This document shows, one piece after another, positions 43,624-52,705 of a stretch of DNA of 64,000 bases. Position numbers and translations under genes: made by a program. The stretch comes from Catenaria anguillulae PL171. Lineage: Eukaryota > Blastocladiomycota > Blastocladiomycetes > Blastocladiales > Catenariaceae. The notes under the pieces are model-generated. The model made no database searches. It was not told the DNA's origin and was given only the letters and a program-made list of their open reading frames with translations. The DNA lies in assembly GCA_002102555.1 (NCBI GenBank), contig MCFL01000009.1:186001-250000 (forward strand), written 5' to 3'. Within the stretch, counting starts at the first letter, position 1. The number at the start of each line of letters is the position of its first letter.

Positions 43624-44305
43624 TGCACCCAAGTACAATGTCCACTCCCAGCAGTACCGACATGGATATGGGCGGTTTTCAGCCCTCCTCGCCACCTCCC
43701 TTCTCAACATCCATGCCCAAGCGTCCAGCTGCCCTGCATCAGACAGGATCATCATCGAAGCGCGCTCGTCATGATGTCGGCAGTGCGACCGACGATAGCC
43801 AACTGACTGCTGCTGCCGCTGCCATCGCTATGTCTACTGCCGCGACCGCCAAGAGCGTCCATCTCAAAGCTGCTTCGCAGTGCGCCCCGGGTTCCACATC
43901 CCGACCACAGAACCCAGAGCGAATCTGAAGTCGACCTTGACATCAACGTCGTGTGCGGCGTGGCTTTGGTTACCGACGTCATTTGGTGTGCCGAACTCGG
44001 GAACAAATTTACCAACACGCAATGGTTTCAAGTTCCTGATCGACTCAAGAGCGTGTCTGTGAGCATAGGACGGTTGTACATACGGCGTCAATGCCCGGAA
44101 CCAGCTCTTGTACGGCGCAAACCTCACCACACCCGAATGGAAACAAGTTGCGAATGCGATCACGCAGGCCAAGTTGCGCGGTCGGGTCGCTTGTGATATC
44201 AATGAGAAGGACGAGGTCTGTTGTGCGAGTGGAGATATCTCCAATCCTCAATGGAATCGGATTAACGGCTCGCTCAAGTATGTGTCGGTGAGCAACGATC
44301 TCTGA
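43624..44305 (+). pseudogene. Chimeric pseudogene: unrelated N-terminus joined to a broken tectonin copy
   Basis: The first part (about 43624-43890) is an open frame beginning MHPSTMSTPSSTDMDMGG, with a basic nuclear-type stretch SSSKRARHD and an Ala run, unlike any tectonin. From about 43906 the sequence switches to the tectonin of 26312-27312: LDINVVCGVALVTDVIWCAE and TNTQWFQV (blades 3-4), then KLRGRVACDINEKDEVCC and NPQWNRINGSLKYVSVSN (blades 5-6). Blades 1-2 and the signal peptide are missing. A 4-nt insertion (atac, 44080-44083, within GRLY-GVNARNQ) shifts the frame between blades 4 and 5. The last blade is cut short by TGA at 44303-44305. The copy is a broken paralogue and cannot give a full propeller. 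Confidence 0.65.
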
Positions 44306-44572
44306 ACTCTTTTATCCCCTCCATTATGTCGCCACGCGGTTCTCTTTGCACATCTCATGATTCCTACAATGTCGCCATGCTGTGTGATGTTTGCCAGCAG
44401 CAAGGCACCGTCGCGTCGTTCCCTGGATAAAAAGTCAAAATTTATAGTTTGTTGTCGCTGAACTGAGCTGAGGAACACAGCTGGAAAACAAGCGTTGTGC
44501 CCATCCATTCTATTCATAGTTGACTCAGATTTGGATCTGGATTCGGTATTTTTCCCTTAGCTACCCCAGCAA

Positions 44573-44645
44573 GGCTGCTTGGCTCAGTTGGCAGAGCGTC
44601 GCTCTCGTAAAGCGAAGGTCGGGTGTTCGATTCTCCCAGCAGCCA
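44573..44645 (+). tRNA. tRNA-Thr (anticodon CGT)
   Basis: A 73-nt cloverleaf without intron. Acceptor stem GGCTGCT (44573-44579) pairs with AGCAGCC (44638-44644), discriminator A at 44645. The D arm is GGCTCAGTTGGCAGAGC-like. Anticodon stem TCGCT/AGCGA closes the loop CTCGTAA, so the anticodon is CGT and reads ACG (Thr). The T arm has TTCGATT in the loop, with stem GGGTG/CTCCC carrying one T-T mismatch. TTTT follows immediately (44646-44649) as a short RNA polymerase III terminator. Confidence 0.93.
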
Positions 44646-45133
44646 TTTTATTATGTCTTTTGCCTGATGTTGGATAGTTAGAGTTGTTACGTTGCTTTCA
44701 GGGTATCAATTGGTACCAGTTTAGTGTGAGCCAGACCAGTTTTGGTTGATTTCTGCACATTTTTGCTTCCTGTGATTGTATGGTTCTGTTGATCGAGTTT
44801 CACCATGAAGGCAATGGAGAATGCTTGGGTCCCCTCGCAAGCAAAGAACCGAGATGCATACCGAATGAGCGGAGCTGATTCCTGGTGCATTCCTGGTACA
44901 TAAAATATTTACAGTGGCAATCTCCCAGCTCGGGTTCGGGGTGGGCAGCCAACTGAGACTTGGTCCTCTTGATGAATCCCGGCCGTTGGAGTTCGTTACA
45001 CTAAGGGAATGTATGTATTGTCATTTCAAGAAAGATTATGAAGCATTCAAGTATCCAGGCTGATTGACTGACTGGCTCGTGGTCCATTTCCCAACCCACC
45101 ACTGTATCCCTCCCACCATTTTGACAAAACAGC
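44646..45133. other. Intergenic, no gene seen
   Basis: About 490 nt between tRNA-Thr and the COX20 stop codon, no supported frame. Confidence 0.5.
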
Positions 45134-45541
45134 TTACTCCTTCTTGACCTCGTCGCCCTTCTCCTCAGGCAATGCCATAGCGACCCTCGGCACGGTATGA
45201 ACCCTCGAATGATGCTTCTTCATTTGATACCGGCACACCTCCCAAGACCCGGCGCTCACCAAGCAAAACGTGGCGACGGCCCAGTTGGAGGCACTAAGGA
45301 CATGGCCCTTGAAGGCAAAGCGAAGCGCGCCGGCGCCAACGCCCGATCCAATACCGTACAGGAACGAATTGCGTGCGCAGGGGACCTGGCCAATATTCTT
45401 GAAGTCGTCGGTGGTGAGGCCCTTGAGGACGCCCCAGATGCCTGGGTTGGCGTCCGCTGGGTACGGGGTTGGGGTCGGGGCGGATGTTGATGTGGTGTTG
45501 ATGTCGGCCGGGGTGGGCGTGGATGAGGTCGGGTTTGACAT
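45134..45541 (-). CDS. COX20: Cytochrome c oxidase assembly protein COX20
   Basis: COX20 is an inner mitochondrial membrane chaperone of newly made Cox2 during complex IV assembly. The single exon encodes 135 residues, the usual size for the fungal family. The hallmark block is present: VPCARNSFLYGIGSGVGAGA, then ASNWAVATFCLVSAGSWEVC followed by RYQMKKHHS. It gives two membrane segments (about residues 62-78 and 86-104) separated by a short loop, with the conserved P-C-x-R-x-S and N-W-A-x-x-x-F. The N-terminus is Thr/Pro-rich and the C-terminus charged. No intron. Confidence 0.9.
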   Translation of the reverse strand: MSNPTSSTPTPADINTTSTSAPTPTPYPADANPGIWGVLKGLTTDDFKNIGQVPCARNSFLYGIGSGVGAGALRFAFKGHVLSASNWAVATFCLVSAGSWEVCRYQMKKHHSRVHTVPRVAMALPEEKGDEVKKE

Positions 45542-46145
45542 GATGACGACGGATACGAGTTGTTTCCAGCTAATGTTCAGTATTCAAGGGGTTGAAGTGA
45601 AGAGCGAGAGCGAAAGGTTAATCAATAAAGAATGAAGCCAAAGTAACGAAAAGGTGGAGATGGCAGCGCGGCCGTCGATTGGTCGTGGTGAGACGTTTCG
45701 ACGTTTCCGTGACGCAATGAGAGGGATGAATTCGAGGATGGCCAACGCGGCCGTTTGGGTTTGGATGACGAGCTGAGGAGAGCCGGAGGGCAGGGCAGGG
45801 CAGGGCAGGGAAGAGGGCAATGGTGGACGAGCGATTGCATTCAGTCTGTATGTACTGACTTACATAGGCTGCACTGACTCGGAGGAACCAATCCGTGTAT
45901 AGCTCTTCTTGCGTTAAGATGATTATTACTATTAATATCTATGAATGAGGTTGACTTGACGACATGATCAGTAACCATCCTGAATGACACCACTGCACAG
46001 ATCGTACATAGCCAATTATCTAATTGTGAGGTAATACATGAAGACTAAGAGCGATTCACCCGCCAACGCTCTGGACGAAACCATCCACGACCACGGGGCC
46101 AAACCGGCCCAACCCAAGTTCGAACCCACCTCTCTCGATCCAACA
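45542..46145. other. Intergenic with a pentanucleotide repeat
   Basis: About 600 nt with no gene. It contains four perfect agggc units and a partial fifth (45787-45810), plus COX20 upstream sequence. Confidence 0.5.
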
Positions 46146-47354
46146 TCAGCTGTCCATACTCGCTGCCACAAGCACCAAAAACTCTTGCCGAGAAATGCCA
46201 CTTGTGCTCGCCAAGTCCCACAATGACTTGACCGTTGCTTGGACGTGTTTGGCAACAGGCTGGCGCACTTCCGCCAGCGGCTGCGACGGCGTCTGGTCGA
46301 CCTTCGACATAGGCACCGAGACTGTCGCCGTTGCAGTTGCAGTTGCAGTTGCATTTGCAGTTGCAGTTGTGGAGACGGGCGGTAGTGAGGACATAGTTGC
46401 GTGCTCCGTCGAAACGCTGACCGCAGGAACGGCTGGAACGTCCAAATCAGCCAATGTCGGTCCATAGGGCGACATGACCGGCTCAACCGGGGCATGGCTA
46501 ACGGAAGACGTTCGCCTTACAGGGACATGAATTGGCGCCGGCACGGTCACCGGTTGGGCAGCGGGCGAGGGAGCACGAATCGAGTCGTACTGGCCCCAAT
46601 ATCCAGCATCCTCCTCATCACTCTCTTCGCCATTCACCACATCCAAGCGCTGTGCGCTCGATTTCGATGGCAGCGTGCGCGATTCGTATGCAGACCAATA
46701 CGTATCCTCCTCGTTGCCTTGATCTTGGTCATTCTTGTCTGCCTCCTGCTCACCCTCCTTTTCCGCTTGACGTGCCGCCGCCGCGAGCCGCTCCGACAAT
46801 TGAACCCACTCCGCATCGGGAAGCACACGCAAATCTAGAAACTTCCACCTATCTTCCTCCTTGATCAGCACCAACACAATGCGCATCATGTGCAGCGGAT
46901 TCCCTGGATCTGGGCGCAAATCCACGGGTACGAGATACTCGAGCGTGTCCTGATCGCGCTGCCACGATCGTCCCGATCGCACAATGTCGTCCTCGAGCCA
47001 CGTCGAGCCCCCACGGGCGTACCGATCGGCAAGTACAAACTGCATGTACGCCGGGGTCAAGAGCGGGTGCGGGGGCGACGACCACAGAAGGGAGACGAGG
47101 AGGTCTGCATCGGAAATGGCGGGCGACGTGGGCAGCAAGAACGTCAGGCGTTGTTTTGCCACACTGGCGGCGTGGTGCGGAAGCAGAAGATCGCGTGGCG
47201 AGGCGAGCGAGGAGAGGATTTCGCAAACGAGTGCAGGTGGCGGACGGCGAGCGTTACTGCTGGCATGTGATACTGCTGTTGCTGCGCAGAGTGGCGAAGC
47301 GTTTGCCATAATGTAGACGTGCTGTGGAAGCTCGAGGGTCTCAACAAGTCTCAA
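46146..47354 (-). CDS. Unknown protein with two acidic Y-W-x-x-Y motifs
   Basis: A 402-codon single frame (an alternative start at 47309, MANASPLCAATAV, seems more likely and gives 387 residues). The N-terminal half is structured: ALVCEILSSLASPRDLLLPH, SLLWSSPPHPLLTPAYMQFV, then EYLVPVDLRPDPGN and MMRIVLVLIKEEDRWKFLDL followed by RVLPDAEWVQLSERL. The centre has two similar acidic motifs, EEDTYWSAYES and EEDAGYWGQYDS. The rest is low complexity, including an Ala-Thr run from gttgca hexamers (46330-46369), and it ends with a helix LWDLASTSGISRQEFLVLVA. I do not recognise the family; similar D-Y-W-x-x-Y-D motifs occur in uncharacterised fungal proteins, as far as I recall. No function assigned. 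Confidence 0.7.
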   Translation of the reverse strand: MRLVETLELPQHVYIMANASPLCAATAVSHASSNARRPPPALVCEILSSLASPRDLLLPHHAASVAKQRLTFLLPTSPAISDADLLVSLLWSSPPHPLLTPAYMQFVLADRYARGGSTWLEDDIVRSGRSWQRDQDTLEYLVPVDLRPDPGNPLHMMRIVLVLIKEEDRWKFLDLRVLPDAEWVQLSERLAAAARQAEKEGEQEADKNDQDQGNEEDTYWSAYESRTLPSKSSAQRLDVVNGEESDEEDAGYWGQYDSIRAPSPAAQPVTVPAPIHVPVRRTSSVSHAPVEPVMSPYGPTLADLDVPAVPAVSVSTEHATMSSLPPVSTTATANATATATATATVSVPMSKVDQTPSQPLAEVRQPVAKHVQATVKSLWDLASTSGISRQEFLVLVAASMDS

Positions 47355-48658
47355 TGACAGGCTTGTGAAAAATAGGGACCGGTAATGTGGGTACGCTGAG
47401 ATCCCTGTGCGACAGGAAGGTGTTGCTTCAAGAGTACAGAGTGTATTGTATACATTACTATTTGGGCTTTACTCATTGCAAACGACTCTTCGGTTGTCAA
47501 CTTCAAACGTGACCGATTCCGCACACACAGATCGAAAGATCAAGACAAGCGTCGACGGGCCGCCGATCGACGTCCATCATCACAGGACTCGCAACCAAGC
47601 TCATACGGTATATGGTGTGAAGGGGCAGCCGAGCATACATACATACCAGGATCATCCTCAGCCCCACTCTCACGACTCGCTGTCCATTCAGCCGATAGCG
47701 GGGTAATAGAGGGGTAAGCACCGACTCCAGACAGAGCTTGATGGGTCATGGGAATATCTGGCGCATGTCGGGGGCATGGTATCATTGGCCCGGCTGTCCG
47801 TCATGAACTGGTGACTCGATAACCAGGGAACCATGTTCATTTGACCCAGACCCATGTATCGATGACGGGTAACCCTCGTGCTGAACGGGTTAAGTCGCCG
47901 GTACTTTCATGGCCGGATGGACAGAGTGGCGGCGGTGGTCAAGTGAACGTGATGAAGTCGGCCAGAACATCCATTCAGAGCGAGCTTCAAGTATTGCCGG
48001 CTTTGGGAGCCAGGTGTGGCCAGAGTGGACCCGCTACGAAAATCTGGATGCGCCAGCGCCACAATGGGAAGCACCTAACCCGCCTCATTCGCCATGTGAG
48101 ACATGCAAACAAGTGTTGTCATCACGCATAACACACACGCGTCTGATTGGCCGGGTTCAAGCCCAAATGAGATTTCCCACTCTCTCGTGAGCCCGTGAGC
48201 AAGGTACCCGAAAGATTGAATGCACACAGGATCCACGGACGAATCTTGAATCTACAATCTTCTGGCAGATGAGCCCCCCATGTCATCGTATCAAATGGAA
48301 TCTTCATTTTGTGAAATTATTCACTTTCATGACACTCCGGGAAAGACTTGCCAGTGAGCCTGTCGGCCATCGGATCAGACTGCGCTCTGGGTACCGAACG
48401 ATCCGCTGTGAGGGGCAAGTTCGTGAGGCACATTCTTCATTTCAAGGGGAGGAATGTCGGGAGGGTATGTACCCACAGGTATAAAGTCTGATCTGCTCCC
48501 TCAAACAAACTCCAAACTTCTGATCCACATCCCAACCATTGCAAGCTGTGCTTCCAATCCCATCGTTCCGACTCCACACTCTAGAATCCCATTAGAAACG
48601 GTGATTTCTCGCAAACGCTTTCCTCACACTTCCCACCACTCCATCTCACCATTTCACC
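47355..48658. other. Long intergenic region upstream of secreted protein 3
   Basis: 1.3 kb with only short, poorly biased frames. The right end carries a TATA-like element and a C/T-rich leader before the ATG at 48659. Confidence 0.5.
48480..48485 (+). promoter_or_regulatory. TATA-box-like element
   Basis: TATAAA in the context ggtataaagtc, 174 nt before the start codon of secreted protein 3. It is the clearest TATA match in the long upstream region. Function is inferred from sequence only. Confidence 0.35.
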
Positions 48659-49150
48659 ATGAAGTCCATCATCCTTGTCGCCGCTGCCCTTGTTGCCTCT
48701 GTTACTGCCGCCCCCGGCTATGCCCCTGCTCCTGCTGCCGAATACAACGCCGCCGCGCCTGCTCAAACCACCCCTTGCACCAAGTCACTTGCGACCGCCG
48801 CACCCGTCGCGACCAACGCCTACGACGCTGCCAAGCCCGTGGACGTTGCGCCCAAGCCCACGGCGGCCGCATACGATGCCGCAGCTCCTGCGCCGGCTGC
48901 CACAACGCCCTGTGACAAGTCCAAGACTGCGGCGGCGGCCGTGACTCAAGCCGCTTATGATGCACCCGCCGTGCAGGAGAACCCATACTCGGATGTGACA
49001 AAGAAGACGTATGCTGATGATCGCGACCGGTTGGTGACCACGGGCGAGACCATCATGCGTGAGCGGTTCGAGTCGTCGGCCATGCCCAAGTCTTCGTCTT
49101 CGTTTGTTGCCGTGGTGGCTGTTGTTGGCGCTGGTGCGCTCTTGTTTTAA
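48659..49150 (+). CDS. Secreted Ala/Pro-rich protein 3 with GPI-like tail
   Basis: A 163-residue single-exon protein. Signal peptide MKSIILVAAALVASVTAAPG; Ala/Pro-rich body with TTPCTKSLATAAP and TTPCDKSKTAAAAV; Tyr-Asp-Ala spacers (AYDAAKPVD, AAYDAAAPAP, AAYDAPAV); then a more charged stretch VTKKTYADDRDRLVTTGE and a hydrophobic C-terminus SSSFVAVVAVVGAGALLF. The motif TPCDKSKTAAAA is identical to one in the gene at 10253, so these are paralogues. A cell-surface or wall protein is likely from the signal and tail. Function unknown. Confidence 0.85.
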   Translation: MKSIILVAAALVASVTAAPGYAPAPAAEYNAAAPAQTTPCTKSLATAAPVATNAYDAAKPVDVAPKPTAAAYDAAAPAPAATTPCDKSKTAAAAVTQAAYDAPAVQENPYSDVTKKTYADDRDRLVTTGETIMRERFESSAMPKSSSSFVAVVAVVGAGALLF

Positions 49151-49314
49151 AGGAGACTGCGCGCCCGTGTGAGAGCGAGGGTCGAGTCGGTCATTTTGTA
49201 CATATGTGAAGTTGCGCTCGAGTTTGTGTTCCCACACTTGCTCTCACCGTTGTTGTCATTCACTTTTTGATTTTGTGCTTTTGAACGTCAAATCAATGTA
49301 CTGCGTACTTGATA

Positions 49315-50121
49315 CTACTTCCTCAATCGCACTTCTGTTACCACGACAATTGAAATCCAACCAACAATCGAGGCGTAATACGCAACATGCAAAGGCAAAT
49401 ATCCATACAGAGCGAATGGATACAGCTTGTTGAGCCCGAGCCCGGCTTGTGCAAGACCCAACATGATGACCAACAGACCCAGCACCCCATGCACTCGTCC
49501 CATTGGCCCTCGGCCACGCTTGTCGCCGACACTGGCGTTGGCGTGCGCGTGAGACATGGCAGACACTTTGATCACGAGTTCGCGCCCACCCAATCCGAGC
49601 TGAGCTACAACCAGACCCAGAACGACAAAGCCAATGGTACGATGAATAGCAACCTTGTGGTATGTGTTGGCAATGACGGCGCCTGCGAGCAGGAAAGTCA
49701 CGAGCGCAGCCAGCAATTGTGCGGTTCCATGAAGGAAGTATGTTGCGGATGTTGGAGGTGGTTGCTGCGCAGCAGTCGTGCTTGTCGCCTCGGGCTCGGG
49801 CGGCAATGCGAGCATCGTGCTTGACCGGATCGAGTTTCTTGGTGCAAGGTGTTGGAGCTCGGCACTTGCCTGCTCGCTCGCATGATTGGACGGCGAGCTC
49901 GGGTTGCGTGAACGGTAGTGGATAAAGTAGGCCATGGCCGGGAAGATGTAGCCAAAAGCGAGCATCATGCCGTATGCGTGCAAGATGACTTCTTTGCGGC
50001 CAATGAGGTCCATGTGGTCGGCCCACATGGTTGGGTCCTTGAACGGGTCGGTCGGGGCAGCCATTTGGATTATGCGTGAGGGTGCTTTTTCATGAGCGAT
50101 TGGGCGAATGGTTTGATCCAT
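49315..50121 (-). CDS. Cytochrome b561-domain membrane protein
   Basis: From the ATG at 50121 the protein has 268 residues; a start at 50064 (MAAPTDPF) is also possible. The frame stays open further upstream, but that part lacks coding bias. Five hydrophobic segments are seen: VILHAYGMMLAFGYIFPAMA, FLHGTAQLLAALVTFLLAGA, IHRTIGFVVLGLVVAQLGLG, VHGVLGLLVIMLGLAQAGLG and VAYYASIVGWISIVVVTEVR. Histidines at membrane ends (LHAYG, FLHG, IHRTIG, RVHGVLG, PLHV) fit the heme-b ligands of the b561/FRRS1-like domain, which passes electrons across a membrane to ferric iron or monodehydroascorbate. There is no DOMON domain. The loop between segments 1 and 2 is unusually long and Ser/Pro-rich. Substrate not known. 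Confidence 0.78.
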   Translation of the reverse strand: MDQTIRPIAHEKAPSRIIQMAAPTDPFKDPTMWADHMDLIGRKEVILHAYGMMLAFGYIFPAMAYFIHYRSRNPSSPSNHASEQASAELQHLAPRNSIRSSTMLALPPEPEATSTTAAQQPPPTSATYFLHGTAQLLAALVTFLLAGAVIANTYHKVAIHRTIGFVVLGLVVAQLGLGGRELVIKVSAMSHAHANASVGDKRGRGPMGRVHGVLGLLVIMLGLAQAGLGLNKLYPFALYGYLPLHVAYYASIVGWISIVVVTEVRLRK

Positions 50122-50506
50122 GAGTGTTGCTTGGAGGAGGAACCGCCTCGGTCTTATATGTCTTTCGCATTGAGCTATTAATGTGGAGGCCGTGAATGTT
50201 AGGTGTGAATACAGCCATTGCGGTGCGACGACTTTGGATGCAAGACGGTAAACCGTGCAAGTGAGCTCGGTGTTCGCGATATCTTCAAAGACGTGTGCGG
50301 CAGTAAACGCGTTGTCATTATCCATGCGAAAATGATGGCATGGGGCAAGACACTGCATGTATATACAACGAATGAGCATGTAGGTAGGAGGAGCACAATC
50401 TGAACGAAAAGGCAAACAACGGCAAAGTGCAAGGGCACATTGACGACTTGCACACATGTGCTGGGGAATAGCATGATCAAGCCGACCCACCACGGCCTCG
50501 GGAACC
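50122..50506. other. Intergenic: b561 promoter and fimbrin 3' end
   Basis: 385 nt. The b561 reading frame continues open through it but without coding bias; read as the 5' flank of that gene. Confidence 0.45.
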
Positions 50507-52705
50507 CTACTTGTCGAGAGCCATGAGACTGCCAACAAATGTGAGAAGCTGTTGACAGATGAAAAAGCAATCAGTGTTCAGCTCGGGAGCAACTGGGGAC
50601 GAAACGAGGAAAGAAAACACACCAAACGCTGCCGTCCCTCGGTGATATCCTCGGGCAAGACAAAAATCGTGGCGCCCAACTTACGCGCCATCGAAATGGC
50701 GTACTTTGCGTTCATCCGGGCATCTTCGTCCGTCCTGCCGTCCGTCACCAGTGAGTAATCCACGGTATCGGGTGCCAGACCGTTGATAATGTCCACAAAG
50801 AACACGCCCGACTTGACTGCACCATCCCGCAGCCCATTGACGGGCCCGCCCTTTGCACCCTTACCCCTGGCCACCGTTGCATTGGCCCACGCAATCAAAT
50901 CCTCCTCGGTCAACTCGCGGCCGGCGTTCTTGGACAAGGCCCGCACCTGCGCCATAATATGGGCACGCATCAGCTGCCACACGAGCCCGAGCGTCAGCGT
51001 GCGGTTGCCATCGACCAAGTCCAAGCCCTGGATGCCAACCAACGAAAACTTGAGTGCCGGACTCTTGCCCAGCACAACAACATAGTTGCAGTTTTCAACC
51101 CGCTTGAACCGCGACACGACCGGCGCCTTGTTGACCTTTTTCCAATCGACAATGCCCGGACTCACCTTGTCCATGGTTTGCAGCAAAATCAAGCCATCGG
51201 TCAAGTCCTGGAACAGATTGTTGACAAACGGATCCACGCCCAGCGAGTTCATCCACAGGGCAAATGCACGGCTCTCGCGATCGCCCTCGGACGAGAACAG
51301 GGCGTCGTCGAGGGTGGCACGCTCCTTGTCGGAAAGTGCCTCGAGACCCGGGTACATGTTGAACAAGTTGGCAATAAAGGCCAAGTTGAGTTTCGGGTTG
51401 CCCTCGACAATGGCCTTGGGCGTGACAAAGGCCGCGGCATTGATTTTCGCGGCGTTGGCCAGCACGGCCTCAGCACGTTGCGTGAGGTCGGGGATTTGGA
51501 GCGGCGATTTGGAGCAGGCGGCCGGGTGCAGGGCGTGCACCAAGTACGTGTAAATGACGGAATCCTTGATGTCGGTCGAAAAGTTGGTGAGTTGTGTCGG
51601 GCACGAGGCCTTTTTGAGGTGATAGTTGACCCAACGGAGCAGGATTTGGTCTGCGGGGAGGTTGAGGAAGGAGTCCAGCGACTCTCCCGGTTCCAGCAGG
51701 CGGTACAGTTCCGGGTGCAGCTTGATGTCGATCTTTGAGAGAAGGCCGACTTTGATGATTTGCCAAAGAAGACCGAGGATCAGGTACTCGACGGCGTCAA
51801 TCAAGTCCTGCGCGCCAATCTATTCACGGAGACAATGCGAGCATGTAAGCAATATGTCATTATGCTCACGGATGGATCATGTTGGAAGGCAGAACGTACG
51901 TTGACAACCGAACACCCAATGGCCTTGGCCGAGTTGATGACGACATTGTTGTTTTCCGTCATCTTGAAAGGGTTCAACCGCTTGCCCTGGTTGAGTGCAC
52001 GCTCGTCAATGGTATCGGGGACGGCATGGTTAATGAGCTTGGCGAGCAACTGGCCGTCGCGGCACGCGTCGAAAATGTCCATGGAGTGGGGATCAATCGG
52101 CAGCAGGTGGCCGACAAGCTTGTCACCAGCAAGAGCAGAGTTGATGTGGTTGACAAACTGAACTTTTTCGTCCTCGTTGATGGTATGGGTTGTGTTTTGT
52201 TGAGTTCCCTTGATGATGATCTTCTTTTGCTGGGCAGCAGCCGCAGAGGCGCCACTGGCAGTGGTTTGGGTCGCGAGTTTGGCGTCCTTCAATTTGGCGA
52301 CAAACTAGATGCAATGTGTGTGGATCATGATGACCGGTGAGTTTGATGGCGGCCAAAAGGCAAAGAATGACCAAGGCGAGCGTACAGCAAGGTAATCGTC
52401 AAACTTGATTTTGCCGTCATCGTTGGTCTTGATGGTCTGGAGAGCGTTCTGAATCGCGTCCATGCCAAACTGCTTGAGCGAGCGGACCACAGTCATGACT
52501 TCAGACTGGTCAATTGCGCCCTCTGAGTTGATGTCGAACGAGCTGCAGGTGGGCAAAATGGGTCAGCCAGAGGTCGGGTGCTTGTGTAACGGCATTGTTC
52601 AGCCCTGACGACATACTTGAACTGCTGGATAAGGTGATCAAGCTCGGTGTTGAGCTGCGGGTACTTTGCCCCGAGGACCCGGTAGTTGACGGAGATGGCG
52701 GCCAT
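50507..52705 (-). CDS. SAC6: Fimbrin/plastin (Sac6), actin-bundling protein
   Basis: Fimbrin cross-links actin filaments in endocytic patches and cables. Exons in transcript order: 52705-52617, 52542-52386, 52304-51900, 51819-50623 and 50548-50507, giving 629 residues, the normal length. The N-terminus has EF-hand-like segments (QQFNSFDINSEGAIDQSEV; TNDDGKIKFDDYLAF). Two actin-binding modules of paired calponin-homology domains follow: KVQFVNHINSALAGDKLVGH, IGAQDLIDAVEYLILGLLWQ, LWMNSLGVDPFVNNLFQDLT and LIAWANATVARGKGAKGG. The last exon is only 42 nt and encodes the conserved end LLTFVGSLMALDK. It was found by carrying the frame over the 74-nt intron (GTGTGT...AACAG). All joins fit phase and restore the family sequence. 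Confidence 0.94.

Noticed and set aside
45787-45810. agggc pentamer repeat as a possible minisatellite or telomere-like element
   Set aside because: Only four perfect units in a short intergenic tract, not telomere-type and not associated with a gene feature.
49315-50538. Full 407-codon version of the b561 gene
   Set aside because: The first 139 codons lack coding bias and a plausible signal or domain. The start at 50121 or 50064 places the first membrane helix near the N-terminus as in the family.
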